Positions 34,295 through 45,581 of a DNA stretch of 64,000 bases are shown piece by piece. Position numbers and translations under genes: made by a program. The notes beneath the pieces were generated by a model. It was not told the DNA's origin. It ran no database searches and saw nothing but the letters and a program-made list of their open reading frames with translations. The stretch's first letter is position 1. Each line of letters starts with the position of its first letter. The stretch is from Verpa conica (lineage: Eukaryota > Ascomycota > Pezizomycetes > Pezizales > Morchellaceae), in the NCBI GenBank assembly GCA_033030425.1, contig JAUFSD010000001.1, positions 434,001 through 498,000 on the forward strand. Direction: 5' to 3'.

Positions 34295-36250
34295 ATGGGC
34301 GTGATAAAAGAGAAAAACGAAAATATGCAAGAAAAGATGGACTTTACCAAAGATCCTGAGAATGATGGCTACACACTTAGTTCTGCACCACAGTCTGAAT
34401 TCACTGATGCGAAGATCTACAACCCAAATGATCCACTCCAGGTAAGCCTCAAAGTCATCGATGTCTTTAGATGAGTAATTACATGTGAAGGTTTTGTTGC
34501 TGATGTCTCTTTTAGTGGTCCTGGAAGAAAAAACACTTGATACTCGTTGCAATTTGCTACATGACTTTCATGACTGATTTCCTCGCTGGTTATGGTGTAA
34601 GTTCCAGAAAGATTCGTTACTCTAGAGTTTGATCAGCCGGTTCCTAATAGTGTATTTAGGTACCAATGATAGTTCCCCAAAGCAAGGAATGGGGAATCAG
34701 CACTACAGATGCTTCCCGTTCGCTTTCGGGTAACACCTTCATGCAAGGATTTGGTAGTTTGATTGCGGTGCCATTTGCACAACGCTATGGAATGTGGGTA
34801 ACATGAACTCGTTGTGGGGCTAAGAAACTAGCTGACATAGGTGTTATACGAGTTAGACTACCAGTCATGTTTTGGAGTACATTGATGACCTTCTTCATGA
34901 CGATTGCGTGCGCTACATGCCCTGGCTGGATAGGCTTTATCGCCGTACGAGTCATCCAAGGATTCTTTGCGACATCTGCACAGGTTCTTGGAATGACTAT
35001 CATTCAAGATATGTATGTTTACTCAATTTTTCAAGTTTGAGAGGGTCATGATAAATACTTATGTCACACTATAGGTTTTACTTTGAGGAGCATGCACGGA
35101 AGATTGGGATCTGGGGATGGTCAATCCTAGTTGGGCCATACTTTGGCCCTTTTCTTTCCTCTTTGATTCTCAATAGTATTACGTGGAGAGTAAGCTTTTG
35201 GATTGTTGTAGGTGTGGTGGGGCTTGGCCTCCTACTAGTTATCTTTCTTCTGGAAGAAACGACTTTTGACCGAATAAACCCTGAAAACAACCCAACTCGA
35301 CCGGAAAGCTACTGGGAGTATAAGTTTTTGGCTCTCATTGGTGTTATGGGACACCGTACTAAGGGGAGACCAACTCTTTTACAAGGTGCAACAGAGCTGG
35401 TGATGGTGTTCATCAAGCCGCAATTCTATCTCATGTGTAAGTTACAAGCCACCGAACTAGGGATTCGAATCTACCTAACATTAGTACAGTCATCTACCAT
35501 GGTATAACACATATGTGGAGTGTTGGGATTAATGGGACTTTGATTCTCTTTCTTGTTCCTGTAGCGCCAAAAGGTTATGGGTTTGGATCTATTGCGTTGG
35601 GATTGATCTATTTTGCACCCATGACTGCAGTTTTGATTGGTGAACTCTGGGGTCACTTTGTAAGTCTTTACATCACCCTCTCGAAGTTCTTTCCTAACAA
35701 AGATATAGTTCAATGACATCGTTCAAATGCGTGCCATGAAGAAGAATAAGGGTCTCTTTGAGCCGGAATCACGTCTATGGGCACTATACTTCTCAGCAGT
35801 CATGATGAGCATTGGACTAGTGTTGCTTGGAGTTGGACTTGACCGCCTTTGGCATTGGGGGTTTATTGCCTTCTTCTGGGGAATCTTCATCTTTGCGATA
35901 ATGACATCTACCGTTACTATCTCAGGTACCTATTCCTAATTCTTCCGCCTATTTACCATGTAAGAAAAAGGGGTCTAACATGTATAGCGTATGAACTCGA
36001 TTGCTTCCCTGAGCAATCGGCTGCCGCTTCTGCAATGCTCAACTTCACCCGTGTTCTATTTGGCTTCACTGTAGTTTTGTTCCAAACGAAATGGGCAAAT
36101 AAAGTTGGTGCTGATTGGTCCTTTGGGACACAAGGAATTATCTGTGCCGCTATCTTTGTCATTGTACCTATCGTACAGAAGTATGGTAAACAGTGGCGAA
36201 GCAGAACTGATATGAGCCCCGACATAATTATCACAAACATCAGCCACTAG
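34295..36250 (+). CDS. MFS transporter (DHA1 drug:H+ antiporter type)
   Basis: Proton-linked membrane transporter, substrate unknown. Eight exons: 34295-34441, 34516-34596, 34660-34793, 34857-35012, 35075-35436, 35490-35659, 35709-35925 and 35988-36250; all phases agree and give 509 aa. About 50 cytosolic residues precede the first helix (LILVAICYMTFMTDFLAG). The loop between helices 2 and 3 reads PFAQRYGILPV, the helix-4 region RVIQGFFATSAQVLGMTIIQ, then HARKIGIWGWSILVGPYFGP as in the fungal Hol1-like branch. The C-terminal half has the conserved AYELDCFPEQSAAASAM segment. The central cytosolic loop is ~60 residues. It stands alone in a gene-poor block with no biosynthetic neighbours. Confidence 0.9.
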
Positions 36251-37273
36251 TTGAATGATCAAACGGGCCACATAGTCCCTAGAGGGACTACCTGGGTTAA
36301 TATGTGGGGCTTGGGTGATGCTAGATGGAATGGTTTTTTTACGCTTCCTTTATGATATCTTCGGAGTCTTTTTACATGGTTTCATTTGGGTTTGGGTTTC
36401 TTTCGGATTTCAAAAGTTATATAGAGCACGAACGCTGGGGTTCTGGCACGGGGGTTTCGATTCTATTATATAAAATATGTAGAAATAATTAAAAATTTCT
36501 TCAACTGCTAGTACCTGTTTTTGCTGCACACAAACATGATTAAAGTACATACTACGACCATTAGGAAGTAGAGTAATAACCCCAGTACCACCGAGGTCAG
36601 GATTGCCATGGTAGAGGGAATACGTATATACTTAGTAATCCCCCTCTCAATCTCCACAGATATCTTTGGCGGGTTATCACCGAACTGAAACACTTGGCGA
36701 GGATGATAGAGTTATGCTCAACTTTTCCGTTCGTAGGTATGCTCTCGGCTAGCTTGCCGTAAAACGGAATGCCGGAGCTTATGCCGATCACATGTAGATA
36801 AGGCCATTAGACTCTAGGGCAGATGTATTTGTCGATACATCATGCAGGAACCATCACCAGCGTAGATATCATGTTAAAAGAACCATGAATCTCGGAACTC
36901 CGGCACCCTTCAGACAAATGCGTGGATCATCTATGGATCTATCTGTTTACAGAAACGAATGATTGCGTGTCTTTCACACCAAATGCACTACGGTAATAGA
37001 TCACTCGATTTCCGATGGCCTAGACTAAAAAGAATACAAAGGATTAGGTTCTACTCAAAGGGGGAAATCTTGCGCCAGCCCTGAGATCCCGAGATCTAGG
37101 CAAAAACCAGGCCTGTACAACGCCATCCCGCATTATATCGTAGGATATTCACTCATATCGAAGAACCTGAACCCTGAAAAAAAAGACGTATAATGATAGT
37201 GGTCTCATATGCCCTGCATTCAATATTTTACACCGTTACATTGAACATACCTAGTCACCCGAGCTATATAGTC
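36251..37273. other. Gene-poor region, no gene seen
   Basis: Downstream of the transporter. Two overlapping minus-strand ORFs (36508-36791) include a hydrophobic stretch but have no start context, partner exons or family match. The last eight bases are the left target-site duplication of the MITE that follows. Confidence 0.5.
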
Positions 37274-37433
37274 CAGAGGTTTAAATGGGCCGGCCCGGGC
37301 TCAAAACTAGGGTGGCCCGGCCTGGCCCAATAATTAATTTAGTATGGTGATTGCTGGCCCGGGCCACATATAAGGTGGCTGGGCCGGCCCGAATTAATTA
37401 ATGGGCCGGCCCATTTAAACCTCTGATATAGTC
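37266..37433 (+). mobile_element. hAT-type MITE with 8-bp target-site duplication
   Basis: The element spans 37274-37425 (152 bp). Its ends are perfect 23-bp inverted repeats starting CAGAGGTTTAAATGGGCCGG. On each side sits the same octamer, ATATAGTC (37266-37273 and 37426-37433). An 8-bp duplication plus ends beginning CAG(A/G)G and running into GGGCCGGCCC is characteristic of hAT transposons. The interior contains further GGCCCGG palindromes and no ORF, so it is a non-autonomous MITE moved by a transposase encoded elsewhere. The intact duplication and identical ends suggest a recent insertion. Confidence 0.92.
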
Positions 37434-38713
37434 ACCCTAGGCCAAATATTCTAGCCATACACGGGTTTCTAGAAGGGAAAAGTAACAACCAGGATCGAAA
37501 TACATGACAGGGACTGGGTTGAAGCTGACACGGGAAAAGCTTGTCTCGATTGCCGAGAAGTGAGCTGGCATCCGTGCTTCCCAGACCCTAGGTTTTCAGG
37601 GCCCCTCAGCTAACGGCAAATTCCTTGAGATTCGCTACCCTGTGCTAAATCTCCGTTCTGCATCAGTTAAAACTTGAATGAAGTCATCTTCGTCTCTACG
37701 GTTTATTTATGGGACCACTGCCACCCTATCTATTGGGGGGTTCTCGGGCTGGGTGTCCTTGTGGCAGTCGATTTGTGCACGTCGTATCTATCACGAATAG
37801 GCTATTGCCAATAAACTCACGCTAGTAAAACCAATCAATCCTATAATAATTAGTGCCCGTTTCATCAAGACTAGTGTTAAACCAATATCGCAGAAGGATT
37901 AATCCGAAACAGTGTACTTAACCGTTAATTAAGTGATTAGAGTACTCAGTTGAAACAGCGCGACGCATCGGAATCGACTGCTACATTAGAGACCCGCTGT
38001 CCAGATGCACTGATCCGATCTACCCGGCGCCTAAAGAATTTTCTAATAGTCTACAATAGGCGTACTTTCTTGCTTCTCGTGCATTGGGTTATAACAGCCG
38101 CGTAGTTACGACCACTAACATCGATAAGTGTTTTGTTAAGTATCATACATTATGAATGTACCAGATAAATAGTCACTAAGTAGTCAATTAATTAATAATT
38201 CAATCTAATATGGGGAAACTCTCAATTGGAACTGCATGATTCTAGGAACGCTCGGTATAATATCTATCTTCTAAGGGTACTAACTCAATATGTCCTTATG
38301 TAGAGTTCTTTGAGCAGCAGTAGTAATAAATTCTTTGAGTTACCCTTTTTGTGTGGTGGCTAGAGTTGCTTAATACATCATGGATAAACCAACAATGGCA
38401 CTCAACTCCGTACTAGAATAAATAGACGCCAATTCTCTTTATAACGGATAATTCAGTAGATCATGGACTAAAAGAAGCATCTAAACATCTAATTAGTTGG
38501 AAAAACCAATTTAAATGGCCGCTATTTTTTTCCTCATCACACCTGTTCAAGGCAATTCAGAATATCATAGCTCATCCAATCATCCTCACGCTAGCAGAAA
38601 TCTTTATTAAAACTCAAATTTAAAGTCAACAATACCGCCTTTCACAAAAGACTTTCAACTCTACCTTGCTGAGAGTTTCAAGATTACTTTTGGTAAAAGT
38701 ATACTGAAATAAG
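37434..38713. other. Gene-poor region, no gene seen
   Basis: AT-rich, stop-rich in all frames, without recognisable repeats or RNA genes before the tRNA-Arg. Confidence 0.55.
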
Positions 38714-38807
38714 CACCCCACGCGGGGATCGAACCCGCAACCTTCAGATTATCTGTAAGATCTTGATCAAATAGAAGTCTGACGCGCTACCATTGCGCCA
38801 GCAGGGC
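38714..38807 (-). tRNA. tRNA-Arg(TCT) with intron
   Basis: Minus-strand cloverleaf with acceptor arms GCCCTGC and GTGGGGT, D arm GCGC...GCGC, anticodon stem TCAGA/TCTGA, loop CTTCTA giving anticodon TCT, variable loop AGGTT and T arm GCGGG-TTCGATC-CCCGC. A 22-nt intron begins after position 37, the canonical place. Mature length is about 72 nt. Several G-U pairs occur in the acceptor stem, but all arms are otherwise sound. Confidence 0.92.
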
Positions 38808-40667
38808 TAACTTGCTTACCCGTCAAATTTTCTCACTAATAAACCTATACCTACTACGCTGGTATTCATGGAGTAATTTCGTAGGAGTTGAGGAATTAGG
38901 TCACCTTGATTTCCTCGGAAACAGTGTATTTTCGGCAAATATTTTTATTTTGTTCATATAAATTAAGAGAAAATACTATCTGCAACCTAGTTATGTATTT
39001 GAGTTCAGAAAGGTGCCCTAGGGTCGGATAGTTGACTTCTATGAAGCATTACACATTAATAATTCCGATACACTTAGTTTTTCCTATGATTCTATTTATC
39101 TAATTGATCCCATCTTCTGCCTCCATATATTTAAAAACCCTAGGTAGTACTGAGAAAGTGATATAGTGGGTGCCTTATTACTAATTTAATTCTATAAAAA
39201 TTGCGGCCTGTAATAGTTTAGCCGATCTGAACTATATTTAGGTAGGGATATATTTATTATTCATGTATGGCTCAGATGCTAGGCCTGACAAAAAGACTAC
39301 AGGATTTGTGACCTTATGTTATACAAGAAGGTCATATACGCCTCTCCATCGATTTGCTTGAGTCGCTATTTATCTGCTCCTCATCCTCATCCTTCTCATC
39401 TCCATTAATTTGATCCATAGGATACTCCAAGCTCCACCAAAAATTCTAGATCTAACCCACCTCCAGAATCCAGATCATTGAAAAACAATTTTCTCTCTAG
39501 TTAGGTAAAGTTATTTATCTCACTCTAGCTGCGGGGGCAGTTGGTCACGAGTTACTGATGCATTCCGCAAGGTTTGTTGGGTGGTTTTACGCGAGTGAAA
39601 TTCCAAATAAGGAACAATAACCCAGAATGAGTTTCGTTCTGTAACTCAACTTAGGGACATTATAAAATACATGTAGATTCTAGGGATTTTATCAAATGAC
39701 CACTTCTTATGTGCGGTTACACAAATACATACAAGAATGTTAAACATGTCTGTGTTGTATGTGTACGCATCGGTAGATTTATATAGGGTTTTACCTGATA
39801 AATCGATTCAATGTGAGCGTGATAGGGTATAGCACTTGAGCGACAGAAGTGCGGGGTGACATGCAAGAGAGGGAGTACAAGTGCACGAGCCAAGTTTTCA
39901 TAAAACAAAAGTGTCAGTAATACTCGGTTCATATTTAAATCACTCCGAGCACGTTAATGAAAATCCAATAGCTTACCCCCACATATTTGTTCCGGGAGGT
40001 ATGTCTCCGGTCGAGCGGACATACCCGAGCTGGAGAAGGGCTCAGAATGAACCCAAATGACGTTCGGGTGCAGGGACCGATGACCCATCCTGTTGATTTA
40101 AGGTTGTGGCTGGCATCCGTCGCGATGAGCTGGGACGTGCGGGGGTGACACAGCAACCCAGTTTTTTTATCCGAAAAACCGTTGGACGCCAAAAAGCAAT
40201 GCGGTGCGACCCGGTTCTCTCGGGGCGATATACCGCACGGGCCGTACGACCTAAATTCCCGAATTATACCAAGCCATAGGGAATCCCACAAGAGTTGCGG
40301 AATGTAGATATGTGCTAGAGGAATGTGGTATATGTTGATGAAATATAGGGACTTCGGGCTTCAAATGCGTTCTAGTATGTTGGATATGAACCCGGTGGTT
40401 CCGGGCACTTAAAAATTCTAATACAATGGGACATTCCTACACCCTTGGCCATCCCAATCCATTCTATCTGTCTGATTACGAGAAGATCACAAACTTTAAT
40501 TTGTTCCAAGACTCTACACCATGGCACACACAAGAAAGGTGACTTGATTATATATGGCCAAATATTTCCACACTATCTACCCCACTTTTTTCTTCCTACA
40601 TCAAAATACTGAGGAAAAGCAGGATTGCTTCAATCAAATATCCTCAGATAGTTAACCGTCGCGGATC
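38808..40667. other. Gene-poor region, no gene seen
   Basis: No supportable gene. A relatively GC-rich patch at about 39980-40265 holds a 118-codon minus ORF without motif. The sequence just upstream of 40720 is the promoter of the small secreted protein. Confidence 0.5.
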
Positions 40668-40673
40668 TATAAA
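40668..40673 (+). promoter_or_regulatory. TATA box of the small secreted protein gene
   Basis: TATAAA followed by an A run, about 50 bp before the start codon of the gene at 40720. Compact spacing suggests a very short leader, often seen for highly expressed small secreted fungal proteins. Confidence 0.4.
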
Positions 40674-40719
40674 AAAAACTCGTATTTATACTACCCGCCC
40701 TATTTCATAAGCATCAAAA

Positions 40720-41133
40720 ATGAATTTCAGCATTATTGCCCTCCTCTCTCTCAGCATCCTGCTTGTCTCCGCCTCCCCAATTGCGCAAGATATAGGTTTT
40801 ATCGATAAAGATCTCACCTGCGAGCTCTCGACTAGTTCGCCTAAGGGTCGTGATATCGAAACCGCCGTTGACTATCTCTGGGCCAAACCTGAGGAATGGT
40901 GCACCCAGACTTCTACTGTCGCCCCCTTCTGCAGCAAACTCGCCTCCTCTAATGGAGCAACAATCAGTATCTGCGGTCCCGAGGGTTATCGTGTTCAGTG
41001 TCAAGTTGCTGCTATCGTTACTTGGCAGATTGTGGATGGATGCTCTAGCAATGATGGTGTCTGGCGTGTTGGTGGGAAGTATCAGACTTCTCATGACTCA
41101 GAGTTTGAGGGGATCACTTTGACCCAGGTTTAA
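40720..41133 (+). CDS. Small secreted cysteine-rich protein
   Basis: Single-exon gene of 137 aa. Residues 1-18 form a clear signal peptide (IIALLSLSILLVSA, cleavage near Ala18). The mature ~119 residues hold six cysteines at 34, 61, 71, 85, 94 and 108, an even number consistent with three disulphides. There is no membrane helix, GPI signal or catalytic motif. Size, secretion and Cys spacing are those of effector-like or antimicrobial-like fungal proteins, but I do not recognise a family. It sits at the edge of the gene-poor block, with over 900 bp of non-coding sequence on each side. Confidence 0.75.
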   Translation: MNFSIIALLSLSILLVSASPIAQDIGFIDKDLTCELSTSSPKGRDIETAVDYLWAKPEEWCTQTSTVAPFCSKLASSNGATISICGPEGYRVQCQVAAIVTWQIVDGCSSNDGVWRVGGKYQTSHDSEFEGITLTQV

Positions 41134-42530
41134 GATGCTGGTTTGTGGGGAGGACTTATATTGGGGCAAGTTCTGTACAGCTTATTACTTTTTGATTGTG
41201 GATTCTCATAAAAAAAAGTAAGAAACAAAAAAATGCCAAATTTTGACAATCATTCCCCTATACTTATTATTTCTGGTACCTGTGACACCTGTAGGAAACG
41301 AGCAATCTCAGATCCTAGTATAATACCTTCTGTTTGATTGTATCACTATTTTTAAGGGCAAGGGCCTGATATTTTTGACAAATGCGTGTCAATAGGAAGT
41401 AGTCAATAGGCCCCAAGCTGGCCCCTTTAGACTCAGTACCTATGTACTATACTCAGGAATGAAATTAGCCAACCAGGTCGCAGTGTGTTTTAATCGAGCT
41501 GTTACCAGAAATCCATTGTTTCGACTACCCGTCACATGGCTGCCTTGGTTGTTACACAAAGCTAGCACTTATCCCTAAAAGCTTCTCAGCGCAAAGTATA
41601 TTAGTGTCCAAGGCTAGTTAGAAGATGGGAAACTCCTCATTAATGCCTTGCTCTTATAGAATACTACACACAATGAACCCCTTCAAGCGAACCCGTCAAA
41701 CACTACAACCCGACTCAGTCATCACGATCATGATAGTAACGAAAACAGTAGTCAAAACCAGGCCTAACCCGTGTTCGGATCAAATTGCTAGCTAAGTAGA
41801 CTGGACGAATATTCTAGCGACCGGCTTTCTCCACCCTGGTATAATCTCCACCATCACTACCGAAGTATCAACTAGAAAATTAGCCGTGAGTGAGGCACTC
41901 ATTTTTTCGAATGGATCTGGGAAAATTTTCTTGCAGCAAGAGCTTTCTTATAGCGAGGTACGACTACACTTCTACGGAGCTATGTTCGAGCAATCCCCAG
42001 CAGAACCACCTTGAATACAGTATCTAGAAGTCTCGACTTGTAATTAGGTAGTATGTTCAACTCAAGGTCAACTGTTTGGCTATAGTTATGGTTAGACTAG
42101 AGTGTAGCCTTGCCCTTTGATTCGTTTCCCTACAATCAGTATGTTCAGCAGTCATGATGACTATGCAGTGCTGATAGCAGTGAATTTTATGGGTATATGT
42201 AGGCGGGGGGTATATCATAAGCGAATCTATAAATGTAGGGACATTCTGTATGTAGCCTTAAGAGGCCAGCCTATATCACAAGCAGGTAAAAGCTCTACCT
42301 ATTTTCTGCTAGCGAATTTAATTCTGTTCTTTTGGGAATCGAGTTGGCTACATTCTAGGGATTCTGTAAAAGCGCGGGCCCCTCGACAATATTGTTGCTC
42401 GTACTGGCCTTTAAGTAGCACTTGGGGAGAACATTCACAAACTAATTTTGAGACTGAGCGCCACGGTCCCAGGGCTATCTATTCATGAAGAATAAAGAAT
42501 ATAAATACCTTACAGCAGATATGACTTCAA
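41134..42530. other. Intergenic, no gene seen
   Basis: No recognisable gene; a 123-codon ORF at 42117-42488 lacks motif, start context or codon structure. Short A runs near 41210-41230 lie in the 3' flank of the secreted protein gene. Confidence 0.5.
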
Positions 42531-42627
42531 GACAACGTGGCCGAGTGGTTAAGGCGTCAGACTTGAATTCAATGATTTCGGTTATCTGATTCCTTTGGGA
42601 GCGTAGGTTCAAACCCTGCCGTTGTCG
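42531..42627 (+). tRNA. tRNA-Ser(TGA) with intron, copy 1
   Basis: Acceptor arm GACAACG/CGTTGTC, long variable arm typical of Ser (TTCC...GGGA), T arm GTAGG-TTCAAAC-CCTGC. Anticodon stem TCAGA/TCTGA encloses loop CTTGAA, anticodon TGA. A 16-nt intron follows position 37. The second copy lies about 0.8 kb downstream in the same orientation. Confidence 0.93.
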
Positions 42628-43314
42628 GTTATTCATTACTTTTTTTCCCCTGGTGAGAGGCACGGTAAGTTGAAATTCGCTGTGCGGGGGTAAGTGTCAT
42701 TTTCCCTTGTTGTAGTTTTTACAATGAAGGTTGTGAGTGTGTATAACTATGGTTGGGTGGAGCCAAGCTCGAGTATAGCTAAACGAGGACTAAATTAAGA
42801 TCTATGGTTGCCTTGGGGATTATACTGGAGTCTATTTAATGTAGAGGAATCAAGAGCTAGAGCTATATCTGGAAAACACATGGAGGTTACCCTTAGTAGA
42901 GATAAAACTCGTAGTGAGCTAGCTAATTTTGGTAGAACCTTATATATCTGTGGGACTTCTTTTATGGGCTCTAGTAAATGCCACAGCTGATTGGGCTTGA
43001 GCATATACCTAGGGAAGAATCTTACTACGAGTGATGCTACATGAAGCCTGTGATATCTAGAGCGGGGTCACCCCGTCCCATCTCATGGATAGTCCTAAAC
43101 ACTGACTAGCGTGCAGACAGCACCTAGTCCCACTTAAGCATTATACAACTAATAGTTACCTCTAAGTAATTTGGTTGGTTAAGAGCGGGGTATCCCACTG
43201 CAACCTCCGACACCTACCCAACAGCTCCCCTGTCCTTATAGTTTTTTATATAGCTAGAGAGCACATCCCAAGAGCATATAGAATATATGGGTTTAATCAT
43301 TAGTTGGATTCCAT
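42628..43314. other. Spacer between the two tRNA-Ser genes
   Basis: 687 bp. No sequence similarity to the flank on the far side of either tRNA was noticed, so the duplication unit seems limited to the tRNA itself. ORFs at 42795-43004 occur on both strands and look like chance. Confidence 0.5.
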
Positions 43315-43410
43315 GACAACGTGGCCGAGTGGTTAAGGCGTCAGACTTGAATTTACAGGTTCGGTTATCTGATTCCTTCGGGAGCGTAGGTTCAAACCCT
43401 GCCGTTGTCG
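43315..43410 (+). tRNA. tRNA-Ser(TGA) with intron, copy 2
   Basis: Mature sequence identical to copy 1 except a single T-to-C change in the variable-arm loop (CCTTTGGG versus CCTTCGGG). The intron is 15 nt and differs over its first ten bases but shares the last six (TCGGTT). All arms pair fully, so both copies look functional. Confidence 0.93.
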
Positions 43411-43756
43411 ATCTAATTTCTTTTTTTCTTTTCACAATTATTGCTCGTGAAAACATTCTAACATCCCTTCCGACCTGAGTTACCCTTTCCCCTAGAAAAT
43501 AATCCTAGTGATAAGCGGTGCGTCGGTAAAACTTTTCGGATGGTTTGCTATTTATTCCCAGGCTAACCAGGATAGGGCTGAGGTAAATGCCTCATAGCTA
43601 GACATCTATTAATGCCCTCAAAAGATTTGAAGACTGCCGGTCGTGCCAATGAAAAAACTAACATAAATATACAACAGGAACACCTAGCAGTAGTTATCGC
43701 GCTCCATGTACTACCCTAACAGCCCCGATTTCTGCTTCAGGAATAATCTTCATCAT
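43411..43756. other. Short intergenic region
   Basis: Between the second tRNA-Ser and the 3' end of the XAP5-type gene. Begins with a T run suitable as an RNA polymerase III terminator (43419-43433). Nothing else recognised. Confidence 0.6.
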
Positions 43757-44978
43757 TTACCCAAAGAAAAATGCATTCCCACCCTGATCTCTCCTTACCA
43801 TGTTCCGGTAATCCGTATTCGGATCAAATTCAGTCCATACACTAGCCGGGAAAATATGTTTATTCCTCTCATACCATCTCCTATCCACGACTTTTGTCAT
43901 TGTTGGGTCTTCTTTACCGCCTTGAGTTGTTACTTCGCCGTTGGGGTTTGGAGGATCGAGTGGTGAGGGGTAGTCGAAGAGGAGACCATTAGGGCCTTGT
44001 GTACGGTTTACTATGAAGTAGTAGAACTCATAATGCTAAGACGAGTTAGCGGGGTGTTCAATAAAGAAAGAAGTGTAGTATAGGAGGAGAGGATAGTGTG
44101 ATGGGGGGTGTTATACATGTGGGATGATAACTTCTCCTCGGACCAGTAATAAATCGTCGACGGAGACTCGGAGCCACTCTCGGCGACCACTCATCCTACG
44201 AGCACGTTCGAGGAACAACCATACCATCTCTCCCTTCTTAACCTGCACGCCAGAACCGTCTGGTGGGGCAACATTGGTCCCTAGAGAGCTGGATCTTAGT
44301 GGTCTCCTATTTTAGATATTAATTTAGGGAAAAGTAGGGGGAAGATGTACCATCGTAGAATACAAATGGGATACTGATTTCTTCGTTCTTGATTTTCTCC
44401 TGTAGTACTAAGAACTCCCTTCGTAATGTTTCCCGCTCCTGCGCTTCTCGTAATAGTGTATTCTTTGTCAAAACTTTCGGCGGGGGAGCGCGCAGCTTAG
44501 GGTTGACCTTTCTCTTCTTCACTACAGCTGCCACCTCAGGCTCTCCACCTTCTGATTCCCCAGCAGTCCCTACACCTACACCTTCATCTACCATAGCCTT
44601 ATCATCTCCCGCCGGAGTAACACTCTTACTCCTCCCCCCAGCGCCCACAGACAATGAATCCTCCTCCTCATCCTCAGCACCCCCGAACGACAATTTCCCC
44701 TTTGCAACAACCTTCCGCTTCTTCTTCTTTACCACTGGCGCCTCGCTTCCTTCCCGTGATGAGGTTCCCGCACGAGATGTATGCCCTACTTGTAGCTTCT
44801 CTGCCGCTTCACGCTCGCGTTGTTCTGCTAGCTCCACGCGACGCTTTTTAAAGTCAGACAAGTGGACGAGACCGACGGTCTGCGTTTTGAGGGCATCTTC
44901 GAGGGTTTCGGTGTTGGATATAAAGCGCGAGTTAGAGGGGGTTGAGGCTCCAGAGGGTGGATTTGGGGGAGTCGACAT
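43757..44978 (-). CDS. XAP5/FAM50 family protein
   Basis: Nuclear protein of the XAP5/FAM50 family, which is associated with the catalytic spliceosome and RNA processing in animals and plants. Three exons: 44978-44351, 44280-44117 and 44035-43757 (introns 70 and 81 bp), 356 aa. The first exon encodes a charged, coiled-coil-like N-terminus (FKKRRVELAEQREREAAEKL) with basic clusters (KKKKRKVVAKG) and then IPFVFYDGT. The second carries VQVKKGEMVWLFLERARRM and WLRVSVDDLLLVRGEVIIPH. The third carries HYEFYYFIVNRTQGPNG and DPTMTKVVDRRWYERNKHIF with PASVW after it. These are the core XAP5 motifs in order. The last two exons are visible only after splicing; the long ORF alone would suggest a truncated protein. 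Confidence 0.95.
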
Positions 44979-45581
44979 GGTAGCTGAAGTAATTGGGAGG
45001 TGGCCGCGAAAGGGGAACGTGTTTAATGATAAGATGACATGACGTTAGAAAATACGCCAAGATTCACGTGATCTCGTCCACGAGGATAACCCTAACCCTG
45101 TAACCTGTTTTGTACCTTAGAACTAAAAGGTCTCAAGTTGAAGATTAAAAACTTACGTTGACGGTTATAAAGTGATATGAGGAATAAGTATGCCCAAGAG
45201 GTCGTTGAATGAAGGAAAAGCTGGTCTATGGGCTGAAGTATAGATGTCCAGGACTCTCACGGGTATAATGTGTGGAAAGAACACACATCAGTAAGCCTTT
45301 GAGGAATTATTCTTAATTATTAGGGGATTTGAGTAGTAGGTAAGGGCAGCCTGGATCCCCGGGGTTTGAATCTAGGGTATGTGCTGCTAATACTAATTTC
45401 TAAAACCTGCAAGTTCACCAGGGTCTTCGGGCTAGTGCCCTAGATGCACATAAAAGACTGCCGTTTTAGCTAGTGGTAACTTCCTTATGAAAAAAGAATA
45501 CTCAAGGCCTCAGCCCCCCCCCCTCAACCTCAATCAAAATATTCGCTGCCTTAAAAGCTATAGTCTTTATAACTAGCTACA
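44979..45581. other. Divergent intergenic region
   Basis: 603 bp between the head-to-head XAP5 and SANT-like genes. Contains AACCCTAACCCT near 45087, a telomere-like dimer, and a C run near 45515-45523 about 60 bp before the SANT-like start. Confidence 0.55.

Noticed and set aside
34268..34552. Minus-strand ORF over the start of the MFS gene
   Set aside because: Antisense to exon 1 and intron 1 of the well-supported transporter.
39935..40291. 118-codon minus-strand ORF in a GC-richer patch
   Set aside because: Considered as a transposase remnant, but no DDE, HTH or RNase H-like motif and no flanking repeats were seen.
42117..42488. 123-codon plus-strand ORF before the first tRNA-Ser
   Set aside because: No motif or coding periodicity; ends against the tRNA by chance.
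42475..43456. Two similar minus-strand ORFs (FKSDALTTRPRC in both)
   Set aside because: The shared peptide is the antisense translation of the duplicated tRNA-Ser genes, not a protein family.
45085..45100. Telomere-like CCCTAA dimer
   Set aside because: Only two units, and isolated TTAGGG hexamers elsewhere in the window; too short for an interstitial telomere.
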